Below are positions 10,903-23,875 of a stretch of DNA of 64,000 nucleotides, piece by piece; the stretch's first letter is position 1, and each line of letters starts with the position of its first letter. The translations under genes and the position numbers were made by a program. The notes below the pieces were generated by a model. The model was not told the origin of the DNA, searched no databases, and worked only from the letters and a program-made list of their open reading frames with translations. Source of the stretch: Yponomeuta sedellus (lineage: Eukaryota; Arthropoda; Insecta; Lepidoptera; Yponomeutidae); NCBI GenBank assembly GCA_934045075.1, contig OW203725.1:13886269-13950268 (forward strand), given 5' to 3'.

Positions 10903-11017
10903 AAAAACAAATACATGCACGACAAAGATGGGTAACTACCATCGATAAAATATTACTAAAGTAGTAATATTTTATCGATGGCAACTACCCATCTTTGTCG
11001 TGCATGTATTTGTTTTT
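10903..11017. mobile_element. Palindromic MITE-like hairpin, 55-bp arms
   Basis: The left arm 10903-10957 (AAAAACAAATACATGCACG...) is nearly the reverse complement of 10963-11017, leaving a 5-base loop AAAGT. The only clear mismatches are around GGGTAACTACC versus GGGTAGTTGCC. It is a foldback element without coding capacity. Confidence 0.85.
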
Positions 11018-11678
11018 CACGACTCCACAACTTTTAGCAACTGCTAAGTCGTGGAGCGAACTATTATAAAATTGTTATTTTTGTCATTTTCCTTCAATTT
11101 ACGACTATGATTGTTGTGCATTTTTAAAATTTTTCGGTATAGCCGCAGTACAGCCGTGAAGACGTGACAGACAGAGACACTTACACATAATAATGTTAGA
11201 ACGGATGTGGTTATTTAGAATCAAAATTAACAAGTCCACGAAAAAAAGCAGTTACCTTTGTTTATTTTACTTTTATAGTACCTAAACCTACCTACCTAAA
11301 TGTTTAAAGAAATAAATATAAGATTTAAAATACTAGTTACCTTTCTTCGTCTCTCGGCAGTGAAAAAAATGATAATTCTACATTTGTTTTTTACTTTAAC
11401 ACCCATCCACTGCACAATAATTACGTGGTTTCGGCATTTCGAGTAGTAAATTTTGACTTGGTTATCAGTGCATGTTCAGTCTTATTTATTAATTATGATA
11501 TCCTGGTATGAATAAACATATAAAACCTTTAAACGGACAAAGAACAATTGGTATTGTATAATATTATATAATGATAAAAAAATCCGCTTTTTTGCTGAAA
11601 ATCCGCTTTTTTTAAAGTACAGGTACTGCATTTTCAGGTTTCGTATGTGGCAACACTGCGCTGTGACATCATCGCACA

Positions 11679-11709
11679 CTCAGAACAAGGACTTAGTCCT
11701 TGTTCTGAG
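11679..11709. repeat. Short palindrome
   Basis: CTCAGAACAAGGACT and its reverse complement AGTCCTTGTTCTGAG are nearly adjacent. A related TTAGTYCTTATTCTGAG phrase lies at 11713 and at about 2931. Confidence 0.7.
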
Positions 11710-12054
11710 GCTTTAGTTCTTATTCTGAGTGCTTAGAGCGAGTTTGACTGATCCAATCGAATAAGTTTACTACCGCGTTAATCGAGCATTGAGTAGTGAG
11801 TATGAGTAAGTTAACCGTTCGAAATGGCAAAACGCTGTCACAGTACAACTCGCACTCGCGTTTATTCGTGTTTTGGCTGGTAAACGTGTTCGCTTCTCAA
11901 CGTAAACCATTACAACTCGCACTCAGCAATTTTAATTTCCACACGCGTTAATAAATCAATACCTCAATAGAAGCAAAAAAAATTATTAAAATTATACGTG
12001 GGACACTCAGAAAGTTTTTAGAAACTAACAAAACTAACTTCTATGAAAAAAATA

Positions 12055-12335
12055 TTTTTATTAAATCTTTTCAAAGAACTCTCCATCAGCCTTTATACCA
12101 AGTTACATGCGTCTGAAACAATTTTCAAAACATTTTTTCCAGTCCTCCGCAGACACCTCTTCCACGGCCTTCTCAAACGCTGCTAGCGCGTCTTCCGACG
12201 ATGACAACTGTATCCCTTTGCGCTTATTTTTAATTTTAGGGAATTAAAAAGAAGTCACATGGAGCCAAATCAGGATTTTTCAGGCTGTCCATCGTAGAAA
12301 TATCAGTAGCTCTTGTACTAGTACTTGCAACCGCA
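12055..12335 (-). pseudogene. mariner-type transposase C-terminus, decayed
   Basis: The minus frame reads NPDLAPCDFFLIP, which covers the third catalytic Asp region of mariner transposases (PDLAPCD). A frame break follows, then KRKGIQLSSSEDALAAFEKA and EDWKKCFENCFRRM, the usual tail (W.kCF..W..RM). Stop codons follow immediately. No N-terminal part or terminal inverted repeats were found. Confidence 0.85.
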
Positions 12336-12682
12336 AGTGATAGAGAATACGATGATGTAGCCTCAGGAGGAGCCTGGAAAGAACACAAACGGCGTTTTAT
12401 AAAAAATACCTTTCAAAGTATACTATAGTTTAGAACCTTAGTTAACTATACATTAAGTAGAGATTGAAAAAATAGTAGACCCAGGACAAAGACGTAATTT
12501 TACATTGAACGGTATATTCACGAATATATTTGTGAGGTAAACCATAACATAATAATGTACGAATATATTGCATCACTAAAATGTACCTATAACTAATATT
12601 ATTTTAGGGAGTCCTTACCGGCAAAAACAGTTTCGGAACGGAACCTTCTGTCAGCATAGAAGAACTCTTTGTTTTTCGTTAA

Positions 12683-12804
12683 CTATGGGTCTCGACTCTC
12701 GAAATGACGGGAACAAACACGGGTATACTTTGTCGGTTGCCAGACAGTCCAAACGGCCCGTGGCTTTAACCCATATGGTCCGTAGAGCCTGATCAGCTGG
12801 ATAC
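12683..12804 (-). pseudogene. THAP-domain second-half exon (relic)
   Basis: A splice-acceptor-like ATTTTACAG (minus) precedes 40 codons ending WQPTKYTRVCSRHFESRDP and a stop. W.PTK.s.vCS.HF is the signature of the second half of a THAP zinc finger, with the third Cys and the His ligand. No matching first half lies upstream on the same strand. The stop directly after the motif suggests a dead fragment rather than a working gene. Confidence 0.5.
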
Positions 12805-13809
12805 CTGTAAAATAATTTTGAACAATATAAACATTATAATACCCGGATAGCGGGGAAAGACTTGCCAATGGTACGTTTGGGACCTCGTCAAAACAAGGGT
12901 CTAACTCGTGGTTGGTTCCTCTGCCTACACCCTCGGGGATATCGGCGTGATTTTTTTCTTCACATTTGGCCTTGTTTTTGCCAACACTAAGGGATTTTTT
13001 GTATATTAAGTCTGGTAACACTAACATTATTATAAACCGTCTAAATTAAGATTATCGCAGTTAGATTGCCAATCTATCGTATGAGCGCCTACATAATTTA
13101 GACGTGTAACACCAAAGTATTCAAATTTTCGATTTAGTTTTCACGGCACATATTTATCTAATTTAGGGGTAATAGAGTGCAGTAGATGCATTTTATACCT
13201 TGCCTTAGTCTTGAACATCATAAAAACACAGATTAGAGGAGAATTAATAGCACTTACGAATGAAAAGTTATGTTGGCGTTATTACGCTCACTGCGGCTTC
13301 CACAGCCTAAAATGCTGCAATTTACCATTGTATCACTTTGGTCCAATTGCACAGAACACGAAAAGTACAATTTTATGGAGAAAAACACCGATATCTGATC
13401 GATATCGAAACACCGATAACCAATAGCTCGGATTTGACGTAGGTTTGTCTGTAGTGGTTATATCTTTTTTGGTTTGTCTGTCACAGATTTGAACTGTGGC
13501 CAAAGAGTATTGGCGTTATGCTTTTTTTATTGCGTCAAACATTATCGTCTAATTAAATTCTAGTTCCAAAGAGTATTTAAGTAACCACCACTATTGTGGC
13601 AAACAAAAAAATCGCATACGCGCGTAAGGGACGGAAGATCATTACGGTTTCTCGCTTACGTCTAATTTGTGGCTTACACTTTATAAGACTCGTATTATGT
13701 CATCTCTTTCTTCTTCTTTTTTTCTATGGTTATGTCTCGTCTATCTATTCTCTGTCTACGCCTGTCACAAACAAATCTGTCTGTCTGTGCGTGCTGTGCG
13801 CCATGCTCT

Positions 13810-14012
13810 TTGTCTTTGTTTTGAATACATCCGGTATTCAGCGGTAGGTAACGTTGGAGCCAATCAGCGGGCCGTAGAGGAAGTGCCAACCATTCGCAGT
13901 ATTCAATTCACCTATTCATTCATTGATATGCTCTGTGATTCATTGTTAAAATATACATATAATAGTACATATAATAATCATATTACCTACAGTGGTAATT
14001 TTGTTAATCGTG
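13810..14012 (+). promoter_or_regulatory. EOGT promoter / 5' UTR region
   Basis: Immediately upstream of the EOGT start codon. A CCAAT box (GAGCCAATCAGCG, near 13857-13869) is followed by initiator-like CAGTATTCA and ATTCATTC sequences at 13896-13925. Transcription probably begins around 13890-13930, leaving an 80-120 base leader. The exact start is inference. Confidence 0.4.
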
Positions 14013-14340
14013 ATGCGGAAGTTACTATACATATTCTCGTCTTTGATGGTAGTTCCAAGCAGCACCTCAAATGAGGAATTGGATATCAGTAACATTAATT
14101 TACCTCCCGAACACTTACCTTACTTTTTCAATACATACCCTAAGTTTGCTAGTTCATGTCTTGAAGATTCAAAATGCCGTTTTAAAGGGTTTGTGGGCAG
14201 AGAAGCGTGTTGGGGTTATGAGCCGAATTGCAATATATCACGCTCGTATCATGTCCGGCCACAGTGCCCTGGAGATCACCGCGGTTGGGTGAAAACAAAG
14301 GAAGCACAATATGAGACATTCCATACTCAAGCTGATTTTG
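14013..14340 (+). CDS. EOGT: EOGT exon 1
   Basis: Signal peptide plus the cysteine-rich N-terminal region (residues 1-109 and one base of Gly110). Potential N-glycosylation at NIS (Asn74). Donor GTAGGT. Confidence 0.93.
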
Positions 14341-17300
14341 GTAGGTGTAATGAGTAAACAACATACACGGTATAAAATAACAGACCCGAATTCAAAGCTA
14401 TTCATACTGGGAAAGCTGTGTCTGTTTACTTAACTTCTACATGTTCATGATTAGTAATTTCGAGTATGCCGCCGAACTGTGTATCAATACAAATTATATA
14501 TAAAGCCATTTGTGATGTGTCTGTGAACTATATGCCAAGTTGGCTGCCTTAGTGAGTCCTGAAATACTTGCTCTAGCTAATTGTGCCTTTTAGCACTATT
14601 AGGCTATTGATACACAGTTCAGTAGCATATTCGAAATCACTGAAATCGATCATGTGAAAGCCAAGTATACAAACACCGAAAGCTATGCCCAGTAACTGGG
14701 CACCTAAACTAACAAATTTTGCTAGGAAATATTTTTACTTGTAATTTTTAGCATTCTTATGGCAAAATATCCTTACAAGTGTGACTATAACCCAGTACTA
14801 CAGTATTTTGAGATCCCCATGTTTTGAATACATTGTTTGATGAAATTTCAAATCAAACTTTAAAATAGCGATTAAAAAGACCATTTTAATTATGTGTGAG
14901 CACTGCAAATCATAAAAGCAGTGATTGATTTCCCCGTCTTGTTATTTTTGGTATGAATGTTCAAAGAATATGTGCATTTCGGTAAATAAACACCCAATGT
15001 TATGTATGATGTTAAATGCTCTTCAGTAGTTAGTTTTTTAGACCTGAGATTTCTGCACTTAGCCTGTTAGTTGAGCCATTGTTTGTAGCAAACGCTAAGG
15101 TGCTGCTCAATCAATGCATTAATGCTGTAAAGTATTTGCACTTCTAAACATTGCCTACTATATAATTTCAGGTTATGTGAAAGAACAAATTAATGAATTG
15201 ATGGTGATGTGTGAAGCAAAGTTTGCTGATGATAGTTCCCTCGAATGCTCTAAGAACTTAAGGTAAAAAAATATTCTACAAATGATGTTACATATGCATA
15301 AATGAAAGTGATATGTACACACATTAGCTGCAGTATGATAACAAATCAAATGATAAATATATGTGGATAATAAATAATAATAACATATTCACTTATAGGT
15401 TTTGTCGTGCACGGAACATTATGCTCAATTTCACGGGCCTCGTTGGCAGAGGGGACAATTTGCGGTACAAAATGGATATACTTGGCCCTGGCCAAATCAG
15501 TATGTACATTGTTTCTAATTATTATTCTGGGAATTATTTTATTTTAGAAATAATTCAGAGTCCCTTGTTGAATGTCTAATATAGCACCTTGACTATGTAT
15601 TTATTAATGTTTAAATCAAGAATTTGGTATCTGATCTGAATTTCCAATAGCTTTCTTAAGCACTACACATTACTGATTTGCAACCGGATAAACTTACTTG
15701 ACTTTTTTCGGATGACGAGGAACGAGCCGACAGAAGACGAGCAACCAATGTGAGCTTCGTCTCTACTCGCCATGATTAAGCACTGCTCTTCCATCAAAAA
15801 GTCAAGTAAGTTTATCCAGTTGCAAATCAATAACCAATATTTTTACAAAAAATATTTAATATCACATCACACTAATATTATAAAGGCGAAAGTTTGTGAG
15901 TGTGTATGTTTGTCGTCTCAAGTCTAAACGGCTAAAGCGATTTGAATAAAATTTGATATAGCGTTAGCTGACACCCGGGAAAATGTCTTATACCCATGGG
16001 AAAATCGATAAATCGTACGTAAAACCGCGGGGCACAGCTAGTTTTTTATATTCGTTTCGTGAATATTAGAGGGGAGGTCTTGGCGTACATTAGATGTCAG
16101 GGTGGTTGATGGGGAGAGGGGAGAGATTGTATAAAATGGGTAACATTATATGGGTATGTTCCCAAATGTTAACCAAGAGTTAGTGGAAAGTGGAATTTTT
16201 TGAAGCCTCTACTGCACTATCTTTTTATTCTTAGTCTGTCATTTTCCATTGATAAGCCAATTACAACAGTACTAAGCAGGTGGTGCCACACAGAACCATT
16301 ACAATAAATTAATAAATTCATTACAATAAACATAGTTTAAAATTATACTATTTTTTTTTATTTTTAATGCACTTACGCTAAGGAACAAATTTTAAAACCT
16401 ATTAAGAGGCTAAAAATTTCACCCATGCCGGGATTCGAACCCGCAACCTCTGGCTATCCGTGCCAGCGCTCTACCAATTGAGCCAATGGGCGACTCACGG
16501 CATCAGTGAAATTTCGAACCTCTTTACACTATTCTCTGTATTACGTACAGGCAGTGACATCTGACTTAAGCAAATTGCATTACTTACAGCCCCGACTACC
16601 TACTTTGCAGTTAGGTTTAACATCGGAACGATATCACTGTACCCACATGATTATACCATTTTTTTTATTTTTAATGCACTAACCCGTGCTAAGGAACAAA
16701 TTTAAAAACCTATTTATTATTATTACTATTTATTACCTGTACGTAATACAGAGAATAGTGTAAAGAGGTTCGAAATTTCACTGATGCCGTGAGTCGCCCA
16801 ATTGGTAGAGCGCTGGCACGGATAGCCAGAGGTTGCGGGTTCGAATCCCGGCATGGGTGAAATTTTTAGCCTCTAAATAGGTTTTTAAAATAGTTTAAAA
16901 TTACTAAAAAAAAATTACAATGTAAGCAGACAATCATAGAATATAATTTACAAAATAAATTTAAATAGTTTTGTAATGTTCTGTGATGGTGCAGTAGAGA
17001 GAAAAGACAAAAGTGTGTTTTGTTAGTTTTTCAAAGTATAATTTTATTTAGAATATACTGTGGATGCATCAATTAAATGGAAGAATGCAGGATTGTTTTG
17101 AGATTTTTTTAGGCTAAATAGCTTTTGCACTGATATGGAATATTCTTTATTGTAAGTAATTGTATCACTCTAAGGATAAGATTGCCAGTTGTTGGTATAC
17201 ATTACTTTGATGTAAGAAATCATAATTGAAATAATTGATCAGAAGTATGTGTAGTGTTACTTTGAATGACAGTATACACAATAGTCTGATTAGAGAATGT

Positions 17301-20300
17301 TGTGGACTGAAAGAGGATGTAGTGACTAGAATTGAGAAAGGAATGTTGCATTGGTTTGGGCATGTGGAGAGGATGAAGGAAGAAAGATTGTCGAAACAAA
17401 TATATATTGCGAATGTGAGTGAAAGGGCCGGTAAGGGACGTCCCAGGCGGACATGCATCGACCAAATAGGGGATGTATTAGCAAAGGGGAAGATAAAAAG
17501 TACCCGGAACCGGCGTGCGTGCATGCAACGACTTATGAACGTTGATGAAGCGAAGGTGATTTGTCAGGATCGTGGCAAGTGGCAGTCCTTGGTCTCCCCT
17601 CTCCCCTACCCTTTTAGGATACAGGCGTGAGGTTATGTATGTGTATGTATGTAATTTTAATTCTTTTTTTTCCAGTTGTGCAATAGAGAGTTCTCTACCT
17701 ATCGCGAAATCCGTTTGAGACAATAATAAAGTGCACTACAATTGGCAGGCTTGTTACATAAATAAGGAAAAACATAATTTGAAAGGCAGCAGTACAGACA
17801 CAGTCTGTTAATGTTTCTTACTGTCAGAAATTCTTCTCCCATACTTTCAGGTGGGCATTGCAAGTTTTATGCAGAAAGACTAATGAATGAAGCAGAGCAT
17901 ATGAGCGCTCTGCAGTCGTGGGCACCTGAACTGGTTCATTTTGTGAGTACTGCACAAAAGCCTATACCTGATGGGAACTGTGACGTGATCGTTGAGAAAC
18001 CCACATACATTATGAAGTTAGATGCAAGTAAGTTTGAAACTCACATTGCTTACTTAAGGCTGTTCTTACGTGGAGCATGCTGTTTCTCTCGCACATTTAA
18101 AATTTTTAACTGTTGTAATAAAATGAGAAAACTGTAATGTGATCTGTGGGTTTGATGCATAATGAAATTACGTTCATTTCAATTACATTTCCTATTTATA
18201 CTTTTTCCAATTTGTTTCGAAAAGTATTAATTTTTGAAACGAATTTTCTCAATCATATTGTACAAAATAAGGAAAATATTTGAAATGTTTCTGAATTTCT
18301 GCAATTTTATTAGCTATCATGCCCTTCGACCAAATTTATCAAAGGCATAATATTTTACAATTTATAAAAAAAATTGATTGTGCGAGTGAGATAAGATGTT
18401 CGACGCAAGAACAGCATTATGAAGGTTTTATAAATTATGCTATTAGCCAATGAGCATTCTATAGTGCTCCTAACATTTCTGCAAGTATATATTATTCCTA
18501 CTCGTATTCCTATTGGATCTATTCCATTTAATAAGTAATTAGATAAAGACAATTCAATTTCAAAAGGTACGGATTTGATATTAATAAAAGCGTGGCAGAC
18601 CCTTTAAATATTTTTTTGTAATATAAAATTATAAATCATATGAAATGCAGCAAAGTAGTTTATTACATTTAAATATGTTTATACATTTTGTTGATACATT
18701 TTCCGATGATCGTTGGAGCAGACGGGTTCTCGAATGGAGACCACGACTCGGCAAGCGTAGTGTAGGACGCCCTCCGGCCAGATAGACCGACGACCTCAAA
18801 AAGGTGGCTGGTGGTGACTGGATGGCGAAAACGGGAGATCGGGTCTTGTGGCGCACCCTGGGGGAGGCTTATGTCCAGCAGTGGACTGCAATAGGCTGAA
18901 ATGATGATACATTTTGTTACATAATAGTTTTTAAAACTTTGCAGGTGTGAATATGTACCATCATTTCTGCGACTTCTTCAATTTATATGCATCTCTTCAT
19001 GTGAACTCTTCTCATCCATCAACATTCTCCAGAGACAATCACATATTGGTTTGGGAAACCTTTACTTATGACTCTGCTTTCAAAGATGCTTTCAAGGCAT
19101 TCACAGACAATCCTATTTGGGACCTGAAGAAATTCAGAGGAAAAACAGTGTGTTTTAAAAATGCGGTTCTGCCTCTGCTGCCTAGAATGATATTTGGTTT
19201 ATATTATAATACACCGTTGGTAAGTAACATCTACTCACTTTTAATCTACAAAACAGATTAAGCATCTAGCTAGATGTAGACACTCGGGTACTAAAAGCAT
19301 TTTAGTTTTTATCCTTATCATACTAGCGGCCGTAATTCCTGCGGGGCGATTATTAAGGTCGCTGCGCAGACGAGGGACTTTTGTCCCTCAAAAATCTCCT
19401 CCGAATACTTGTCGCGGACTCAATGCCTACGCTGTGCGGTCCTAATTGTATCGGTACAATTGACAACATTTCATTTTTTTAGCATACGGATTTTATTGTC
19501 CTAAAGGAAACCAGATACAAAATAAAACGAACCATATTTTTTTATTTTCTGAAACACGCACGTTTTCTTATATTTTTTACATTTTAAAGTTTAAAATATT
19601 TTTACCGGAAGTGACGAAACAACGAGGCTCACAATATGTTTTCTTTTGCCTAATATCCTAAAAAAAAAATATAGTTACAAATGTCATTTTAGTATTGCCA
19701 GGGCCATGTTAAAAAACAGTTTCTGATTTTTTTAACATAATTATGCAAATATGCTTTTCTTTTATACAATTAAATCAGCTTAGTTCAATTCATCATCCCT
19801 TATATGTAGTTGTTCCTTTTTTGTCAAATGTACATTGTGTTGGCAAAGCCTTTATCTGCGTTCGGAGTGTTTTTGCTGCCAGTTTGTTACTTTTGTAGCT
19901 ACTTTTTCAAGGTTATTTATAATGGTATGGTAAGCATAAAGTATGGTAACCCTGATATTATGTAATGTGGTTTGCCTTGCGTAGGTAGGTACCTAACGTA
20001 AACAAACTTTGTGTAGTGTTAAATTTATTTCTCTCTACTCAAATTCTATCCTATACAAGAACAAGAAAGTCATTGGTAGGTATACAATGGACACTTCAGA
20101 TTTAGACGGATTCGTACGCGCTGACAGCCGAAATCTACCCAAGGTAGATCTTTCAATGCTTTTGGAGTTCATGCATCATGCATGACGATGCAGCGAAAAT
20201 AAGAGGTGCAACCGTGATGATGAAAACCATGATTTCAGTTTTATGAAATAGGCAACGGAGACCATCAGCAACCAAAAATAAAGGAGGGGGCACGTGAATA

Positions 20301-23300
20301 ACAATGTACTACTAAAGAAATACGATAATTAATAATTAAAAATTATTCTTCGCCATCACTAAATAAATTAAACACTTCTTCATCCTCATTCTCATATGGC
20401 TCAGTTGAAGTAGACGTTTGAGTAAGTAAAAAATAGTGTTGGGCATATTTTTTTATCTTGTACTTAACGAAATCTTCAGGTTAAAACGTCGTCAGCAGTG
20501 TTATTATTGATACGGCAATTGCCGTAATATACGGTAATTCATGGATGTTTTTTGTAATATACGATATACGGCAGGATTTCGACTGCCGTACCATATAATA
20601 CGGCAATTCAAGTCCCACATGCTCGTAACCTTAAAACAAAAAAATACTACAAACGAAACGTAATAAATGTGTCCGATTTTCGGGATATCCCAAAGAAAAT
20701 TTTCCTGCAGACATAAATTGAACTAGATGTCTCATGCAATCTCTTTAATATGTCCTACTCTTAGCTAAACAAGCTATTCGAAATCAAGGCGGTTGCACAA
20801 AATTTAGGTGTCAGGAGATAATTATGCTTATCAAAATGAAAAGCAAAGAAAAATATTCATTGCACAAGCAGTGTATTAGAAACATATAGGATGAAGAAAT
20901 GATAGAAAGTTGAAAATATACTTATTATTTTTGTGTTTCAATCACTAATTACTCAATTAAAAGATAATACGGCAGATCAGCGTTTTTTTTTATAAATACG
21001 GCAATTTGTAGGTTTTCATACGGCAACCCAGATTTTGACGATAATAACACTGGTCGTCAGATAAGTCGCTAAATTATTTTTGTCCTCAAAAATGTCGCTA
21101 AGGCTCTCGCAAAAGTCGTCATTTCTAGCGACTAAGTCGCTAAATTGGCAACACTGGTTTTTTAGGTTGGATCTTGAAATTGACTTTTTTTTATCGTGGC
21201 ACAGGCATGTTCACTGGGAGCCATGGTGTGACGTCATCAGCGTATTTTTGTGTTTTTACCATTTTCTCGGAAATGAAACCACAGAAAAAACTGAAATAAT
21301 TTTTTACGTGCTTTACAAAGCCAAATCTCGAAATGGTTTTCGAATTAGAGCTCCATACAATTTTGAAATGTTGTCAATTAGGAAATTGAGTGAAGCGTAC
21401 GCTATGGAAGCAAATATTCTGAGATTACATTGTGTTGTAATTTACATGAAGTTGAAAAAGAAAAAGCGTTTAAAAAGAGAACACCGAACTTTTGTTCACT
21501 CCGGTCTCTTGATGTCCTCGGTTTGAACTTAAGGGACTTTTTGTACGGGGTACTTTTAGTCCTTCGTGTGCGTTACTCGATACAATTTATAATAGACAAT
21601 CAACGGACAAAAAAGTACCCGGGGGATAGTCCCTCGTCTGCGCAGGCCTTTAAAGGGACATTCAGAGCAGAGCTCGTTACTACACCGCGACGCAGACGCT
21701 ATATTGTACAATCGATATCACATCAACATGTCGACTGTACAATACACAGTTACGTTATGGCATAAACAATGCCTCTTGCAATGGAATCACATAAAGAGAA
21801 AATAACGTTTACCTTAATGCGAAAAACCATGGGAAGGGGTTTCCTATTTTTTTATTCAAGCCTTAGGAGAAAAAAATATTTAAGCATTCGATTCTGTTAG
21901 TTACTCTTCAGAAGTTCCGAAATACGATGAATACCCACACGTTTACGTGTGTTCATGTATAAGAAAGAAAGACGTTTTACATATTGGTACTGTGAAAAAA
22001 GTGTTATCAACTCCTAATTTTACTTTTACTAAGAAACTTATTACGCAATAGAAATATGCCATTATTGAAAATCCTACTTGACACAATCGTGTAATTACTT
22101 ACCTATATTTTTATATTTTTTCAGATTTATGGATGTGAAAGAAGTGGCCTTTTCCACGCGTTTTCGAAACATATTCTACATTCCTTGAATATCAAGCTAC
22201 AGTTAAGAAAAAGCGCCAAGTTAAGAGTAACTCTCCTCTCTAGAGGGACTGTTTACAGATCGATCTTAAATGAAAAGGAAATCTTGGATGCCCTCATGAC
22301 AGAGGAAGACTATGAAGTGCAACGTGTTGTTTATGACAGGACAGTCCCGTTTACGACGCAGCTAGAAATTACGCATAATACTGATATATTTATTGGAATG
22401 CACGGAGCTGGTCTTACGCACCTTCTTTTCTTACCTGACTGGGCTGCTGTTTTTGAAGTGTAAGAATAATCTAGTCCCAGTACTCTTTAAACTGCTTTAC
22501 CCATGTTTCGTTACAATTAAGCGCATTTCTTTCATTTAAATATTTTTTTTCATTATTTATTATTAAAATTAGCGCCCTTATGCCTTGCAGAAGCAATGCG
22601 ATGCAGAAGCAATGTATGTGCCTGAATGTAAATGTAATGTTATTTATAAAAACACAATTAGTTATATTATAAGTTTATAACACTTCACAATAGTCTATGG
22701 CGGAGATTTTGCAAGGAAAAGACGTAACTACAGATTAATAAAACGAACAAACGCTTCTAGTTATCTAGTTGTGTTTTAGTCAAATTGTGTTTTCATAAAT
22801 AAGTAAATGTGTGCTTAAAGATGTTAGTTTCAGAATTAATCCATTACGCGAAGAAGATGCTAAAAGAATATTGCATATTTATGGTTTTCATAACTTGTTT
22901 TAAGTCAGTCATTAGATTTTCAATTTAAAATTATTACTCATGTTTTGAACACAAATGTCCCCGTTAACTTTATGTTAATACCAGATATCTTTGTCTTCTA
23001 AATAATCCCTAAGGTTATAAAGCTTATTTGCGAAAAGTTTGCATAAAATATGTTCAAACACAAATGTTCCCGTTAACTTTATGTTAATACCAGATATCTT
23101 TGTCTTCAAAATAATCCCTAAGGTTATTAAGCTTATTTGCGAAAAGTTTGCATAAAATATGATGCAAACTTTTCTCTAGTATGGAATTAAAGTCCTTAAC
23201 TCTAGTATGGAATTACTTAACTCTAGTATGGAATTAAAGCCAGTATAATGCATGAGTTCTATGTTTTATAATAATGTAAACGCTGTTAATTGATGACTTT

Positions 23301-23814
23301 GAAAAGACAGAGAGGTCTTTGTCCATTTTTTCTCCAATATGACCTTGATTTTGAGATGGACACCTAGTTTGGCTTGTAACGTTCATTAGGCCGCAGTTTC
23401 GGTGCTATTTTGAATAAAACATTTTTCCCTCATCACATCAAACTAATATTATAAAGGCAAAAAATTGTGAGTGTATGTTTGTTACTTTTTCACGTCAAAA
23501 CGGCTGGAGCGATTTTAATAAAATTTGTTATGGAGTTAGCTGACACCCTGGAAGACCTAGGCTACGTTGTACTGTGGGGAAATATCTTATTTTTATAAAC
23601 CCATTTAGAAGCTAACAATTCCACTAATGCCGGGACTCGAACTAAAATTATAATGGCTACGAATATTTTCTTTTATATTTAAACTAACACATAATATTTT
23701 CTTAATTGTGTTTTGCTTGCAACTGTAAAGATGTTAGTTTCGCTTAATTTATCCTTACTACCTGGCTTGTAACGAAACCGTAATACTTTTTTTTCAATAA
23801 GTAAACATTAAAAA

Positions 23815-23875
<61 letters not shown>

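Larger units (their letters stand above)
19357..21648. mobile_element. 2.3-kb TIR DNA transposon in EOGT intron 5
   Basis: The left end GGTCGCTGCGCAGACGAGGG and the right end (reverse complement) GGCCTGCGCAGACGAGGG form matching terminal inverted repeats. The element is flanked by TTAA on both sides (19353-19356; 21650-21653). The interior holds a short relic frame at 20087-20185 and a nested hAT MITE. No transposase domain was recognised, so it is non-autonomous or badly decayed. Superfamily uncertain: TTAA suggests piggyBac-like insertion, the relic frame suggests otherwise. Confidence 0.7.

Noticed and set aside
12806..13027. N-terminal part of the minus-strand frame ahead of the THAP exon
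   Set aside because: Continuous frame only by reading through an intron-like acceptor; no THAP first half in it.
16421..16861. Two tRNA genes (Ser-like anticodon GGA)
   Set aside because: They lack U33, have an imperfect T-stem, one lacks part of the D-arm, and both share long repeated flanks: transposable element cores.
21080..21765. 148- and 111-codon frames at the right end of the 2.3-kb TIR element
   Set aside because: They run through the element's terminal repeat and the EOGT intron; no transposase motif. At most untranslated remnants.
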